Shown: positions 1 through 8,952 of the stretch, piece after piece
Layout: each line of letters begins with the position of its first letter
Numbering within the stretch: position 1 is the first letter of the stretch
Assembly (NCBI GenBank): GCA_048213135.1
Contig: PS015648.1
Coordinates: 24,719 to 55,669, forward strand
DNA length: 30,951 nucleotides
Direction: 5' to 3'
Source of the DNA: Reclinomonas americana ATCC 50394
Lineage: Eukaryota; Jakobida; Jakobea; Jakobida
Notes under the pieces: generated by a model
Databases searched by the model: none
What the model saw: only the letters and a program-made list of their open reading frames with translations
Told to the model about the DNA's origin: nothing
Program-made: the position numbers and the translations under genes

Positions 1-658
1 GAGAGAGAGAGAGAGAAAGAGAGAGAGACAGAGAGAGATAGGCCGGTACGGAACCCAACACCGTGGTCAAGCACATAGATACAGTGTGTGAGAGAGTTGA
101 GTTGAGTGAGAGAGTGAGAGAGTGAGTGTGTGTGTGAGAGAGAGAAAGCGACACAAGGATACGTTGGCATGAAACCCAACACCGTGATCAAAGCACACAG
201 AAAGAGGGTGAGAGTCGTACCCAAGTGCACCGCGAAGATATGTGGCAACATAATCCACCAAGGTGGCACGATAGCAATTGTGCAGAATAGTGACACCGAG
301 AAAGCGGTCGAACGCAGTGACGCCAAGGATCCCACGCGACCCGCTTGCTGTCACACAGATACCCCAGAGTGGAAAAAACGAGAGGCAACCATTCAGAACA
401 CAGACACGTGAAGGCAAAGCAACCACAGAGAGAGAGAGAGACGTGATCGAACTCAATCAGTGTGCACCATTCGTAGGCACAACATGCCATTGAACCGGAA
501 CCCAGAAGCAGAGAGGAAGGAACGAGAGGAACCACACAGAATACAGTGACGTGAAAACACACTAAACTCCACTCTGCCACCTCCAGATAAAGCAAGAAAG
601 ACAGAAAGACAGACAGACAGACAGGCAGACAGACAGACAGGCAGACAGACAGACAGAC

Positions 659-693
<35 letters not shown>

Positions 694-702
694 TGGTTGA
701 AC
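1..702. repeat. Low-complexity and degenerate repeat DNA, no gene seen
   Basis: The stretch opens with a GA run (about 1-38) and ends with CAGA-type tetranucleotides (about 598-664) running into a pure GA tract (about 665-691). Between them lie degenerate direct repeats. A segment containing acccaacaccgtg occurs near 52 and again near 175. A roughly 25-base unit (cagaa, then tag or cac, then gacac or gacgtg) recurs near 283, 394 and 537. Open frames here translate only into Ser/Leu/Cys or Arg/Glu/Thr runs from the microsatellites, with no plausible splice chain, so I call no gene. The segment gcacgatagcaa near 267 also occurs in the spacer around 8017, suggesting a dispersed repeat. Confidence 0.75.
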
Positions 703-1457
703 TCAAGACGACGTGCAACGAGCACAGGCGCGCTGGAATGAGAGGGAAACGCAAAATATCCAGAAACAGAGAGGAAGGAACGAGCAGGTCTCCCTTCCCT
801 CCACCAGCCTCACCTCAATCACCCTCGCGACATTCCCATTCTTCTCCGACGACTTTAACCAAAACACCATCGGCGCTTCCGTCTCCCCATCCACAAAGAG
901 CGACATCTGTTCCGCCGGCATCAACTTGATCACGGCACGCATCCACTCCGGATCACGTTTCGCATCAAACACCAGTCGCTTCGCCGTCGCAGCAGCCTTG
1001 GCCTTCTTCGCCTTCTTATTCGCCTTCGCCTTCGCCTTTGCCCTTGTTTTCCCCTTGCTGTCATCATCACCATCACCATTGCTGCTCTCATTCTCCTCCT
1101 CCTCTTCCTCTTCATCGTCAGCATCCGACGAGGCAGCTGCGGATGACTCATCTGCTGATGATGACGATGAGGAGGAGGCATCTCCAGTACGATTGCGCTT
1201 CTTGGAGGCGGTCTTGCGAGCGCGTTGAGTGAGCGCAGAAGGCTTCACCTCGTCGCTCCCATCATCGTCGTCGTCTTCCACTGCGGAAGAGAGGGCGAGC
1301 AAACAGTCAGTCAACACACACACTGCAATCACTCACTCGCTCTTTCTCTCTCTCACTCCCTCACTCACTCACTCACTCACTCAATCAATCACTCACTCAC
1401 ACACACACACTCTCTCTCTCACTCAGGCGACTCACCCTGAGAAAACGCACGCGGCAT
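703..1457 (-). CDS. Small acidic/basic low-complexity protein, probably nuclear (3 exons, 172 aa)
   Basis: Exons on the minus strand are 1457-1436, 1280-814 and 732-703. They sum to 519 bases (173 codons including TGA) and join in frame (phases 1 and 0). The start ATG at 1457 was chosen because it begins a 22-base exon whose donor (GTGAGT) joins to the acceptor at 1281. The order is MPRAFSQ, an acidic patch (EDDDDDGSDE), a Lys/Arg/Ser region, Ser and Glu/Asp runs, and a very basic Ala/Lys stretch (KAKAKANKKAKKAKAAATAK) that would serve as a nuclear localisation signal. A more ordered tail of about 55 residues carries PEWMRAVIKLMPAEQM and APMVFWLKSS. I recognise no family; the alternating acidic and basic runs resemble chromatin or nucleolar proteins, which is inference. 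Intron 1 holds a GAGT/GTGT microsatellite. The gene is divergent from the WD40 gene. Confidence 0.7.
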
Positions 1458-1807
1458 TGCTCTCCGCAAGTGTTGAAACAAAAAGCGCGCGAAATCAGTG
1501 ACGTCACGCTAGCGACTTCTGTGCGTCGCTGCAAGGCCCGGAACATTCTTCAGCTAGTGCAGTGAGCATGATTACTCGATAGCTGCACGCACAGCGGAAA
1601 GAGAGAGTCCAAAGCTGCCAACTTCGCAGTCATCTGCAATTGCAACGTCGATCGATATCTCGACGTCTGCATGTGTTTCGCTCCTCGCGATTGCAGCGAC
1701 AAGCTGGAGGCACAGCAGACTGTTTCTCTCTAACAACTAGTACATGTTCTCCTCGCGACAAAGTGCATGCATAGCTCGCACGGGACGAACACGCCACTTG
1801 TCTTCCA
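1458..1807. promoter_or_regulatory. Divergent intergenic region between the acidic protein gene and the WD40 gene
   Basis: This 350-base gap separates two start codons that point away from each other, so it should hold both promoters and both 5' untranslated regions. It contains several short palindromic words (cgatcgat near 1649, gcatgc near 1766) but no clear TATA box or other motif that I can assign. The call rests on position only. Confidence 0.45.
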
Positions 1808-3154
1808 ATGAGCTCGCCACCACCACCACCACCACCACCACCAAGCCACCACCTCCTCCTCACATGCGGAGGCAGCATCAGCCAAATCGCCCTCTCACCC
1901 CCTCTCCAACCACCACCCGCCTCCTCCTCGCAACTCATCGCCGCTGCGTGTGACGACGCCCTCGTCCACGTGTTCCACAGCTCCGACGGGCGCCTCCTCG
2001 CCTCCTCTGCCGTGCAGCAGCACTACCATCGTCCCATGTGGGTAGTGTCATTCTCGCCCACCACTGCACGCTGGTTGGCCGGCGGCACTGGGGTCAGCCA
2101 CAATGCCGAGTGCGATGTCGTGCTGTGGGAGGTCGACAAGGAACGCGCCACAGTGGAGCACGTGTGGACTGGGCGCGGACATCGTGAGGGTGTGCTTGCG
2201 GTGGCAGTGACGCGCGATGATCGGCATGTGGTGAGCGCGGCGCTGGATGGATCGGTGCGCGTGTGGCGACTGACCACGGGATTGAGCATGTCGGTGTTCA
2301 CCACGTCGCCATTGGTGTCGTCGTTGGTGCTGTCGCCGTGTGGAGAGTGCGTCGTCGGCAGTGCGTTTGACAACACGCTGCGGTGGTGGCGAGTGGCCAC
2401 GGGCGAGTGTGTTCGCACGGTGGATGATCATGATAGAGTCGAGTCGGTGATGGTGTTGCGGTTGGCGCTGTCGCCCGACGGTCGCACGCTGGCCATGGTC
2501 AACGGAAAGGGCAGTCTGCGCCTGCTGGAGGTGGGCACGGGCGAGAGACGGGAGCTGCGGAGACGCGCGGTGTTGTCGTCGTCTGTCAACTTTTCCGCCG
2601 ACGGATTGTACGTGGTGGTCGCGTCGTATGGTTGGTGAGCGGCAGGAGAAGGGGGAGGGTGTGTCCGCGGCTGACGAGTGTTGTCTTGTGCGCGCAGGTT
2701 GCACTGTGGAGGTCATCAGCGTGTTGTCGGGTCGCACGGCGGCCGTGTTTTACGGTCATCAGCAGAGTGCGTCGTCGGTGCATTTCTTGTGCGACGGACG
2801 TGTGGCGAGCAGCTCGGGCGACGGCACCATTCGTATCTGGCCGGCCGGTGAGTTGTGGCGTTGCACAGCTCACAGCAGTGTGTTTCATCTCGTGAGAGTG
2901 TGACGAGTGTTGTGTCGGTGGCAGGGCGGTGGAATGCACCGCTGTGGGCGGCCGGCGAGGTTCTCCTGGTGCGATCAGCGTTTGATCATTTGCTCGAGTT
3001 GGTGGACGACAGTGACGGCGACGGCGACGATGAGGGTGGCGTGGGACGCGAACCGTTGCCGCTGATGGTGCTGCGCTGCTTCCTCGAGGAAGATGCACGA
3101 GTGCAATGGTGGCGATGGGTGACCGCGGGCGACCCGACTGATGTCGCCGAGTGA
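1808..3154 (+). CDS. WD40-repeat beta-propeller protein (3 exons, 400 aa)
   Basis: Exons 1808-2630, 2698-2847 and 2925-3154 sum to 1203 bases (401 codons with TGA). Both introns are phase 1 (donors GTTGGT and GTGAGT). After a proline run (MSSPPPPPPPPP) I count seven WD-type repeats at roughly residues 15-62, 70-110, 120-158, 165-200, 205-243, 250-290 and 292-325. This is enough for one closed seven-bladed propeller. The clearest signatures are the GH dipeptides with SAALDGSVRVWRL, GSAFDNTLRWWRV and SSSGDGTIRIWPA. The tail is acidic (DDSDGDGDDEGG) and ends in a Trp-rich segment. WD40 propellers are protein-interaction platforms; no specific subfamily is recognisable. The first intron splits blade 6 and is supported because both sides rebuild the repeat. 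No signal peptide or membrane segment is present, so it is probably intracellular. Confidence 0.85.
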
Positions 3155-3576
3155 TGGCCGTCAAATATCGACTGGCGACGATGGCTTGGCGCGCCTTGGT
3201 GACTCTACACGACGGCGCCTCTGTCCGCAACATTCGAGGAACTGTTCCCCCTCGTTGCGAGTTGACGGCATGTGTGTGACGTGTGCTATTTGTGGATCTG
3301 CCCCGGCCGGCGTCTGCCCGTAAGTCGTGTGGCTTGTTCTGAATCCCAAGCTGCCGCTATGCCTCCCACACACACAGTATTGGCGTGAATTCGATACACA
3401 TCGGTATGGTCGAGTTTTGGTCGAGATGTCCCCCATCGATGAACACCCCAATATTTTCGGATCGAAGAAACCCGCCGACACCGCGAGACAGCCTTCAGTT
3501 GCGTGACCTACATGAAGTGGAACTGAACTTGATCCAGTCCGCTTCTCACGTGCATTTGACAGTCTCTCCGTGAGCC
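3155..3576. other. Intergenic spacer (422 bases), no gene recognised
   Basis: This spacer lies between the WD40 stop and the tetraspan start. Short open frames exist on both strands (about 60 to 106 codons), but none shows a recognisable motif or a coherent splice pattern. It presumably carries the 3' untranslated region of the WD40 gene and the promoter of the next gene. I see no clear polyadenylation signal or promoter box. Confidence 0.5.
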
Positions 3577-4600
3577 ATGAACACCCAGCCCTCCGTGCAG
3601 TCTGATCAGCGCCAGTTGCTCGCCAGCGCCGGCGACACCGTCTCGTGCGGCGCGGCTCTGCAGTCGTCGCGTGGTCGGTGGACCATTGTGCTCACCCTGC
3701 TGAGCCTCGGCATCGCCGTGGCCATCATTGCGATCGCCGGCGGCGGCAACATTTGGTCCGTGGCACATGTCCGGGCGTTTGACCTTGGAGCCTCCCTCGG
3801 CTTTGGTTAGTCAAGAGAGTGTTGTTGTAAGAGAGGGTGTCGTAGGGGTGTTCTTTGTTTGCAGCAGCGTAGTTTCGTCCGCCATCTATTGTCTTCTCAC
3901 CCTCTTGTCGCTTGCAGGTCTGCTGGTGAAGGACAGCGAGGTGTGCGGCTGTTTGGAGACCGAGTGCTCCTGCTGGTCGTTCTCGGAGGCGCCTAGCGAG
4001 TTCCGAGACATTATCGGCCTCTACGCTGGCATGTTCCCGGGCACCTCCGATCCCGTGGGCGCCTTCGTCATGGCCTTGTTGATCATCTGCGGCTCGTGCA
4101 TGCTGCTGCACGTGATCCACATTGTCGTCAACGTGCGCTACACTCGCGAGCGCGGTCGCGGCCTCAACGCTTTTGTGTTCACCGTTGGTGAGTGATTTAG
4201 AGAAGTCTTCCACGTTTTTTTGTGCTTTCACGCTCATGAAAAATGCAGGTCTCCTGAGTGGTCTCGTCGGAACCGCTGTCGTCACCGTGTTTGCCTTTAT
4301 TGGCGCCGACGGCTTCTGCTCTCCTCGTTGGCGTTGCGTTGCTGTGTTTGGCAGACATGCGTTCTTCTCTAATTTTGGAATCGACCTGCAGCCGTGTGGG
4401 TGATGTGGATTCCGCTGCTGGTCGGCTACGTTGCTCTGTGGATCGCGTACCGCAAGCTCGGACCGCCACTCAAGATCATCGACGCACCGGCGCCTGCCTA
4501 CGCCTATGCCGCGCCAGTGCCGCCGTACGGTGCGCAGTATGCCGCTCACAACGGTGCCAGCGCGTACACGAACTACGGAACAACGGCGCCGCCCGTGTAG
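3577..4600 (+). CDS. Four-helix integral membrane protein with cysteine-rich loop and Pro/Tyr-rich tail (4 exons, 261 aa)
   Basis: Exons 3577-3805, 3918-4187, 4249-4326 and 4392-4600 sum to 786 bases (262 codons with TAG). All three introns are phase 1. The third donor is weak (GTTGGC at 4327; GTTGCG four codons away would also keep frame). Predicted membrane helices are at about 35-56, 124-148, 168-187 and 194-214. The first loop, about 67 residues, carries CGCLETECSC (cysteines near 86, 88, 93 and 95), consistent with disulphides on the non-cytosolic side. The C-terminal tail of about 45 residues is Ala/Pro/Tyr-rich (PAPAYAYAAP, PPYGAQYAAH), as seen in tails of several tetraspan membrane proteins. 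The topology (both ends cytosolic, large first loop) recalls the claudin/tetraspanin/synaptogyrin type, but no diagnostic motif lets me choose. Confidence 0.8.
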
Positions 4601-4707
4601 ACCACCACGTAGTACGAGTCTCTCCATTGCACATCGCAGTGAACCACCATCGCCCCCTTCTTCTTTCACCTCTGTCCCTGTCCTAGTAATTTCCGAACAC
4701 ACTAATT

Positions 4708-7672
4708 ATGTTTGCGCGCGCTCGTTGCCTCCTGCGATCGACAGGTGCTGGCCAGTCGCCCCCTCTCCCGCCTCTTCTCCTCCAACGCACGATCACATCC
4801 TCGGCATCATCATCGCACTGCGTTCACACTCGCAGCGTGTCACCAAAGGCTGTGTTTGAGAATCTCGTGAAACCCGAGGTCTGCTCTCTCCCTCCGCCCT
4901 CGCTTTGACTGACTCTGTCCAACCAATGCTGTGGCACACAGATGGCCGCACTCGACTCGTCACCCACAATGGCCATGAGCACAAGGTCGTCTCCTCCTTA
5001 GTCATTGTCTTGTCATCGTCACTCATCATTGTGGAATGCAGGCTGGCAGAGATGCGAGCGCGAGGACAGCCGGTGTTTGCCATGGGCTTTGGCGAGAGCC
5101 CCTTTCCTGTTGCGTCCCCACCCCACCCACACACACGTACTGCCGGATTTCCCCCGACATTTTTTTGCTGTTTGTGACAGGTTCCGTCGGTGGTGCACGA
5201 CGAGCTGCAGAAGCACGCGCATGAGAATGCGTACTTGCAGGTTAAAGGTGCCTGAGCTTGATATGTGTATCTCTCTTTTGCCTTGCTCATTCGTCGGGCC
5301 CTGCACAGGTCTCCCGGCACTGCGCAATGCGATTGTCTCGTGGCTCGGCGACCAGTTCCCGGGCGTGCACCTGCGACCCGAGAACGTGATTGTGGGCCCC
5401 GGCTCAAAGGGCCTCCTGTACATTACGCAATTGTGCTTTGATGGAGGTGAGCCGTGCGCGCTGCGGTGAGTTCGTTGTTGCTGTTGTCACTGACCGGCGA
5501 CCACCCGCAGACGTGATCATCCCCACGCCGACGTGGGTGTCGTATCGGCCGCATGTTGCGTGTGTGAGTGCCTTGGGGTTTTGCCATGGATGTTCAGCTC
5601 ACTTGCGCGCAGGCCAACATGAGCGGATGCCACGTGCACCTGTTGCACACCACGGCTGACACCAGCTGGTTTGTCGTCCGTTTTCTTTCTTCTCGTCTGC
5701 CGCCCGCACAACAAACTCACAAAAGGAGGCAACGTGCAGGAAAGTGACTCCGGCCGCTCTCGATGCCGCCCTCCTCGTGCCGCGGCGCCGACGCCACTGT
5801 GCCGTCATTCTCAACTCGCCGGGTAATCCCACCGGGCAGGCGTACACCAAGGCCGAGTATGATGCGCTGGCGTCGGTGTTGCGCCGGCACAATGCGCTGG
5901 TGTTTAGGTGAGGCCACAGGGAGGGAGAGAAAGAGGGAGGGGGTAGGAGGGGGAAGGGAGGAAGGGGAAGGGAGGGAGGGGAAGGGAAGGAGGGAGGAAG
6001 GGAGCATGGGAGGGTAGAGAGTGGCAGAGAGAAGGGGAGGAAGGGAGAGGGAGAAGTAGGAGGAGGAGGAGAAGAAGAAGAATGCGAAGGAGAAGAAGAA
6101 GAAAGAGAGAAAGGACGGAAGATAGGGGAAAAGAAGAATAAGGAGAACGAGAAGGAGAAGGGTGTGTGAGGGACGGGGAACGTGGAGGAGGCGAGGACAA
6201 AGGAGGAGGAATAGGAGACATTGGTGGAAGATGGGAGACATGGGGAGAGGAAGAGATGAAATGGAGGGGGAGAGAGAAGAAGATGGACAAGGAGAATGCC
6301 GAAAAGAACACCAGGTGGCGGAGGAAGTGCAACGCGAGATTGAAGAAGAAGAAGAACAGCAACAGCAACAACAAGGAGATAGGAGTTTAGTGGAAGAGAC
6401 TTGGTGCGTGTTTCTCAAGACAGCTGTTGCGCATCGCACTGCTTTCTCGCAGCGCAGCGCATCGCTTTCCATCTTCCTCCCTTTGCCTGTTGTCGGTGTT
6501 GTTGTTGTTTCATTGAGTCTGACCACCCGTGCCTCGCAGTGATGAAATCTACGCCACTGCCACATTCGAGGGGACGCCGGCGTCGATGGCTGCCAGCTAC
6601 CCAGAGGGCACTGTTCTGTTCTCTGGTCTCTCCAAGTTGCGCTCGTATGTGCATCAACTCTGGCGTTTCAACTCATTGTTCGCTGACTCGTTGGCATTGT
6701 GTCAGGTGGGCAGGTGCAGGTGGATGGCGCCTGGGTGAGTGTGGAGTGGCGAATTGTCTGCGTGTGTGTGTCTCCTCCCTCACGCGAGTCTTCGATTAAC
6801 AGGATTTGCGGCATACCCGTCCTCTCTGTCGTCGCTGGTTGTGGCAGCATCTGCCGTGGCCTCGCAGATATTCAGCTGTGGTGAGTGGCGTGATCCGATG
6901 GCCAAAGGGTGCATCGCACTGACCGTCATCATTCAGTTGCCTCGCCGGTGCAGTACGCGGCCATCAAGGCCTATGACGTGAACGAGAAATCGTTGAGTGG
7001 CACAGCATCTGTCCCCTTGATGTCTATTCCTCACCTCTCGCTCTGCCCGTCAGCATTCAGCGCTGCATCCTCCACCAGAACCACATTCTCCGTGCCATTG
7101 CTCGCCACTGCCATCAGGCACTCGAGGTGGCAGGCGTGCCTTGCGTGCCGGCAGCGGTGAATGACGATGGTCAAAGCTGAATAGCACAGTGAGGTGGCTT
7201 ATTTCATTGTGGCGGCATCACAGGGTGCGTTCTATTTGTTCCCCGACTTTGAGTCGTTCCGCGAACAGCTGTCGCGACGTGGAATCACCACCTCGGCTGA
7301 GCTATGCGATCGCCTGCTGGCCGAGTCGGGTGTGGCGCTGCTGCCTGGTGCGTGTGGGGGAGGAAATTAGGGTGACGTTGTGCGCTGTCTCACTCGCAGT
7401 GTGCATGCAGGCTCGGCGTTCGAGCGGCATCCGCACGAACTGACTGCACGACTGGCATTTGTGAACTTTGACGGCGCCGCGGCGTTGAAGGCCTCGTACG
7501 CACTGGTTCGTTGTCGTATCGTCGTTCCGATGGTGACGACGCTCACAATCCCGCTTGTCCGCAGGGCGACGCTGCGCGGTCGGTGGCCACAGACGAGGAG
7601 TTTGTGCGTGCACATTGCCCGCAAGCCGTGGCGGCCATGGATGCCATGCGCTTGTGGATCAGCCGGTTGTGA
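4708..7672 (+). CDS. PLP-dependent class I aminotransferase, probably mitochondrial (16 exons, 486 aa)
   Basis: Exons: 4708-4878, 4942-4985, 5042-5108, 5181-5247, 5309-5446, 5511-5563, 5613-5668, 5740-5907, 6540-6644, 6706-6734, 6803-6880, 6937-6991, 7054-7156, 7224-7347, 7411-7505 and 7565-7672. They sum to 1461 bases, exactly 487 codons with TGA. Class I/II aminotransferase landmarks appear in order: MGFGESPFPVPS at the start of the core, GLPALRNAI, VIVGPGSKG (cofactor phosphate region), PTPTWVSY, NSPGNPTG (with the conserved Asn), SDEIYA (Asp and Tyr contacting PLP), SGLSK (the Schiff-base Lys), GGWRLGF and ARLAFVNFDG (the substrate-carboxylate Arg). The enzyme moves an amino group between an amino acid and a 2-oxo acid; the substrate cannot be told from the sequence. 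The first 45 residues are rich in Arg, Ser and Leu and lack acids, typical of a mitochondrial (less likely plastid) presequence. Core length is normal for the aspartate/prephenate-type subgroup. Exon 10 is only 29 bases. Confidence 0.92.
5908..6539 (+). repeat. Polypurine tract inside aminotransferase intron 8
   Basis: This 632-base intron is about ten times longer than the other 14 introns of the gene. From about 5919 to 6400 the sense strand is nearly all purine (GGGAGG, GAAGAAG and GGAGGA runs with few pyrimidine interruptions). It ends in a normal pyrimidine-rich stretch and the acceptor gcctcgcag at 6539. The intron is placed with confidence because the flanking exons encode the universally adjacent residues ...LVFS and DEIYA. 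Confidence 0.9.
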
Positions 7673-8430
7673 AAGAGGGGAGGCTCATGAAGGGTTGTTC
7701 TCACTCATATCAGGGACCTGGCCGTGGGAAACATTGCGATCGAAAGCGAAGTTACTGGCGACGGAGAAAACCGCTTGCGTAGACTGCGAACACGGGTTAA
7801 CAGCAGCGATCGAAGGAAGGAGCTTGCAATCGACTGCTGCGATCGCCAAGGGTTCGCGTGACTTGGTGGAACAGCAAAAAGGTGAAAGGTAAGTCAGGGA
7901 AGATGATTTTACGACCCGTACAGACAGCTTCGATCGAAACTGGTGATGGCGGAGCAAACGCTCTGGTTCACAGCAACGTACAGTGATCGCGACCAAGGGT
8001 TCACCAAGTACTGCGGCACGATAGCAAATGGTGCAAGGGAATGTCTAGATTTCAAACGACAGCGCGCGCAGCGCGCTGCAATTGCATTCGCAGCGAGGGC
8101 GCTGCGCTCCTTGAATTCGAATGCAGCGATCGCGACCAAGAAGGGTTCACCAAGTACCGTGAGATGATAGCAAACGGTGCAAGGGAATGTCTCAGGTGCT
8201 GACGACAGGTTGCGGAGCAAAACTGTACATGTGGCAGACATGAACAGCTGCAATCGAGAGCAATTGCCGAGAGCAATTGCAGCTTAGAAGTCGACTGCAT
8301 GACCAGCAATGACAGCGTACAGCACAATGGGGAAGTCTTCGTATACAGCGGAGAGGATGGCTGCACGCACAGCCTAACATCTGCATTCGAGTTTGTCCTG
8401 TGAAGTCACTCCTCTATCTCGTTTTCTCCG
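7673..8430. repeat. Intergenic spacer with a degenerate, directly repeated unit of about 70 bases
   Basis: No gene is recognisable here. Two clear copies of a unit starting gatcgcgaccaag, passing through gggttcaccaagtac and gatagcaaa, and ending ggtgcaagggaatgtct lie at 7981-8046 and 8122-8191. A third, diverged copy of its first half (gatcgccaagggttcg) is at about 7837-7872. Part of the same unit (gcacgatagcaa) also occurs near 267, outside this spacer. Short palindromes (cgatcg, gcaattgc) are frequent. The 3' untranslated region of the aminotransferase and the promoter of the next gene must also lie here. Confidence 0.7.
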
Positions 8431-8563
8431 ATGGCACGCAACAACTCCACAGTGCTGATCATTGCCGTCGTGGCCGCAGCCTTGGCCTTCTACTGGCTCC
8501 TTCTCCCATCGCCCATGGACGCGCGACTGGCCTCTGAGGCAAAGTATCGAGGACCGACAGGTG

Positions 8564-8601
<38 letters not shown>

Positions 8602-8657
8602 GCGAGTGCTGACTCTCTCTCCATGCTGCAGGCGCTGATCCGCGCAACTATGCCACT

Positions 8658-8721
<64 letters not shown>

Positions 8722-8952
8722 TACCTGTGCTCATTCTTCTGTGCTTCTGTGTGCAGCGCAAACTGAGGAGAAGGCGAACAAGGTGCGCGCGTGTCGCATG
8801 GAGTGCGTGCAGCGATTATCCAAGGACAAGGTCGACTTTGAGGAGGTGTGTGAATGTTGCGAATGAGATGCATACATGTGAGTGTGTGACTCACCACCAC
8901 GTGTCGTCGTTTGCAGATCAAGAGGCGTTGTGTGCAGGAGTGCCCAGAGTAG
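8431..8952 (+). CDS. Small membrane-anchored twin CX3C protein (4 exons, 93 aa)
   Basis: Exons 8431-8560, 8632-8658, 8757-8845 and 8917-8952 sum to 282 bases (94 codons with TAG). Introns are phase 1, 1 and 0. The protein starts with one hydrophobic segment (about residues 8-26, VLIIAVVAAALAFYWLLL) preceded by only two basic residues, which fits a signal anchor. A linker (MDARLASEAKYRGPTG) follows, then a charged domain with the spacing CRMEC, 17 residues, CVQEC (Cys 65, 69, 87 and 91). Twin CX3C pairs form helical hairpins held by two disulphides, as in small Tim chaperones of the mitochondrial intermembrane space and in alpha-hairpinins. The Tim spacing is usually shorter, and soluble Tims lack an anchor. 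Location (mitochondrial intermembrane space or secretory pathway) is undecided. Intron 1 contains a GA run and intron 2 starts inside a long TG run. Confidence 0.8.
8568..8600 (+). repeat. (GA)n microsatellite in intron 1 of the twin CX3C gene
   Basis: A run of about 16 GA units fills the first half of the 71-base intron between the exons ending at 8560 and starting at 8632. Confidence 0.9.
8659..8720 (+). repeat. (GT)n microsatellite beginning at the splice donor of intron 2
   Basis: About 31 GT units start directly at the donor site of the twin CX3C gene's second intron. The donor is therefore one of many identical gtgtgt hexamers. Only use of the first keeps the 27-base exon 2 in frame with exon 3 without adding Cys-Val repeats. 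Confidence 0.9.

Noticed and set aside
598-691. CAGA/GA array as a telomere or centromere repeat
   Set aside because: The array is short and imperfect, and similar microsatellites recur across the window in introns. Nothing suggests a chromosome end.
703-1457. Plus-strand frame of 171 codons opposite the acidic protein gene (Phe/Ala/Ser runs)
   Set aside because: It is antisense to the Lys/Ala and Glu/Asp codons of the minus-strand gene, which has a consistent start, two matched introns and a stop.
5717-6565. 282-codon minus-strand frame rich in Leu, Ser, Phe and Pro
   Set aside because: It is the complement of the polypurine intron and flanking aminotransferase exons, with purely low-complexity composition.
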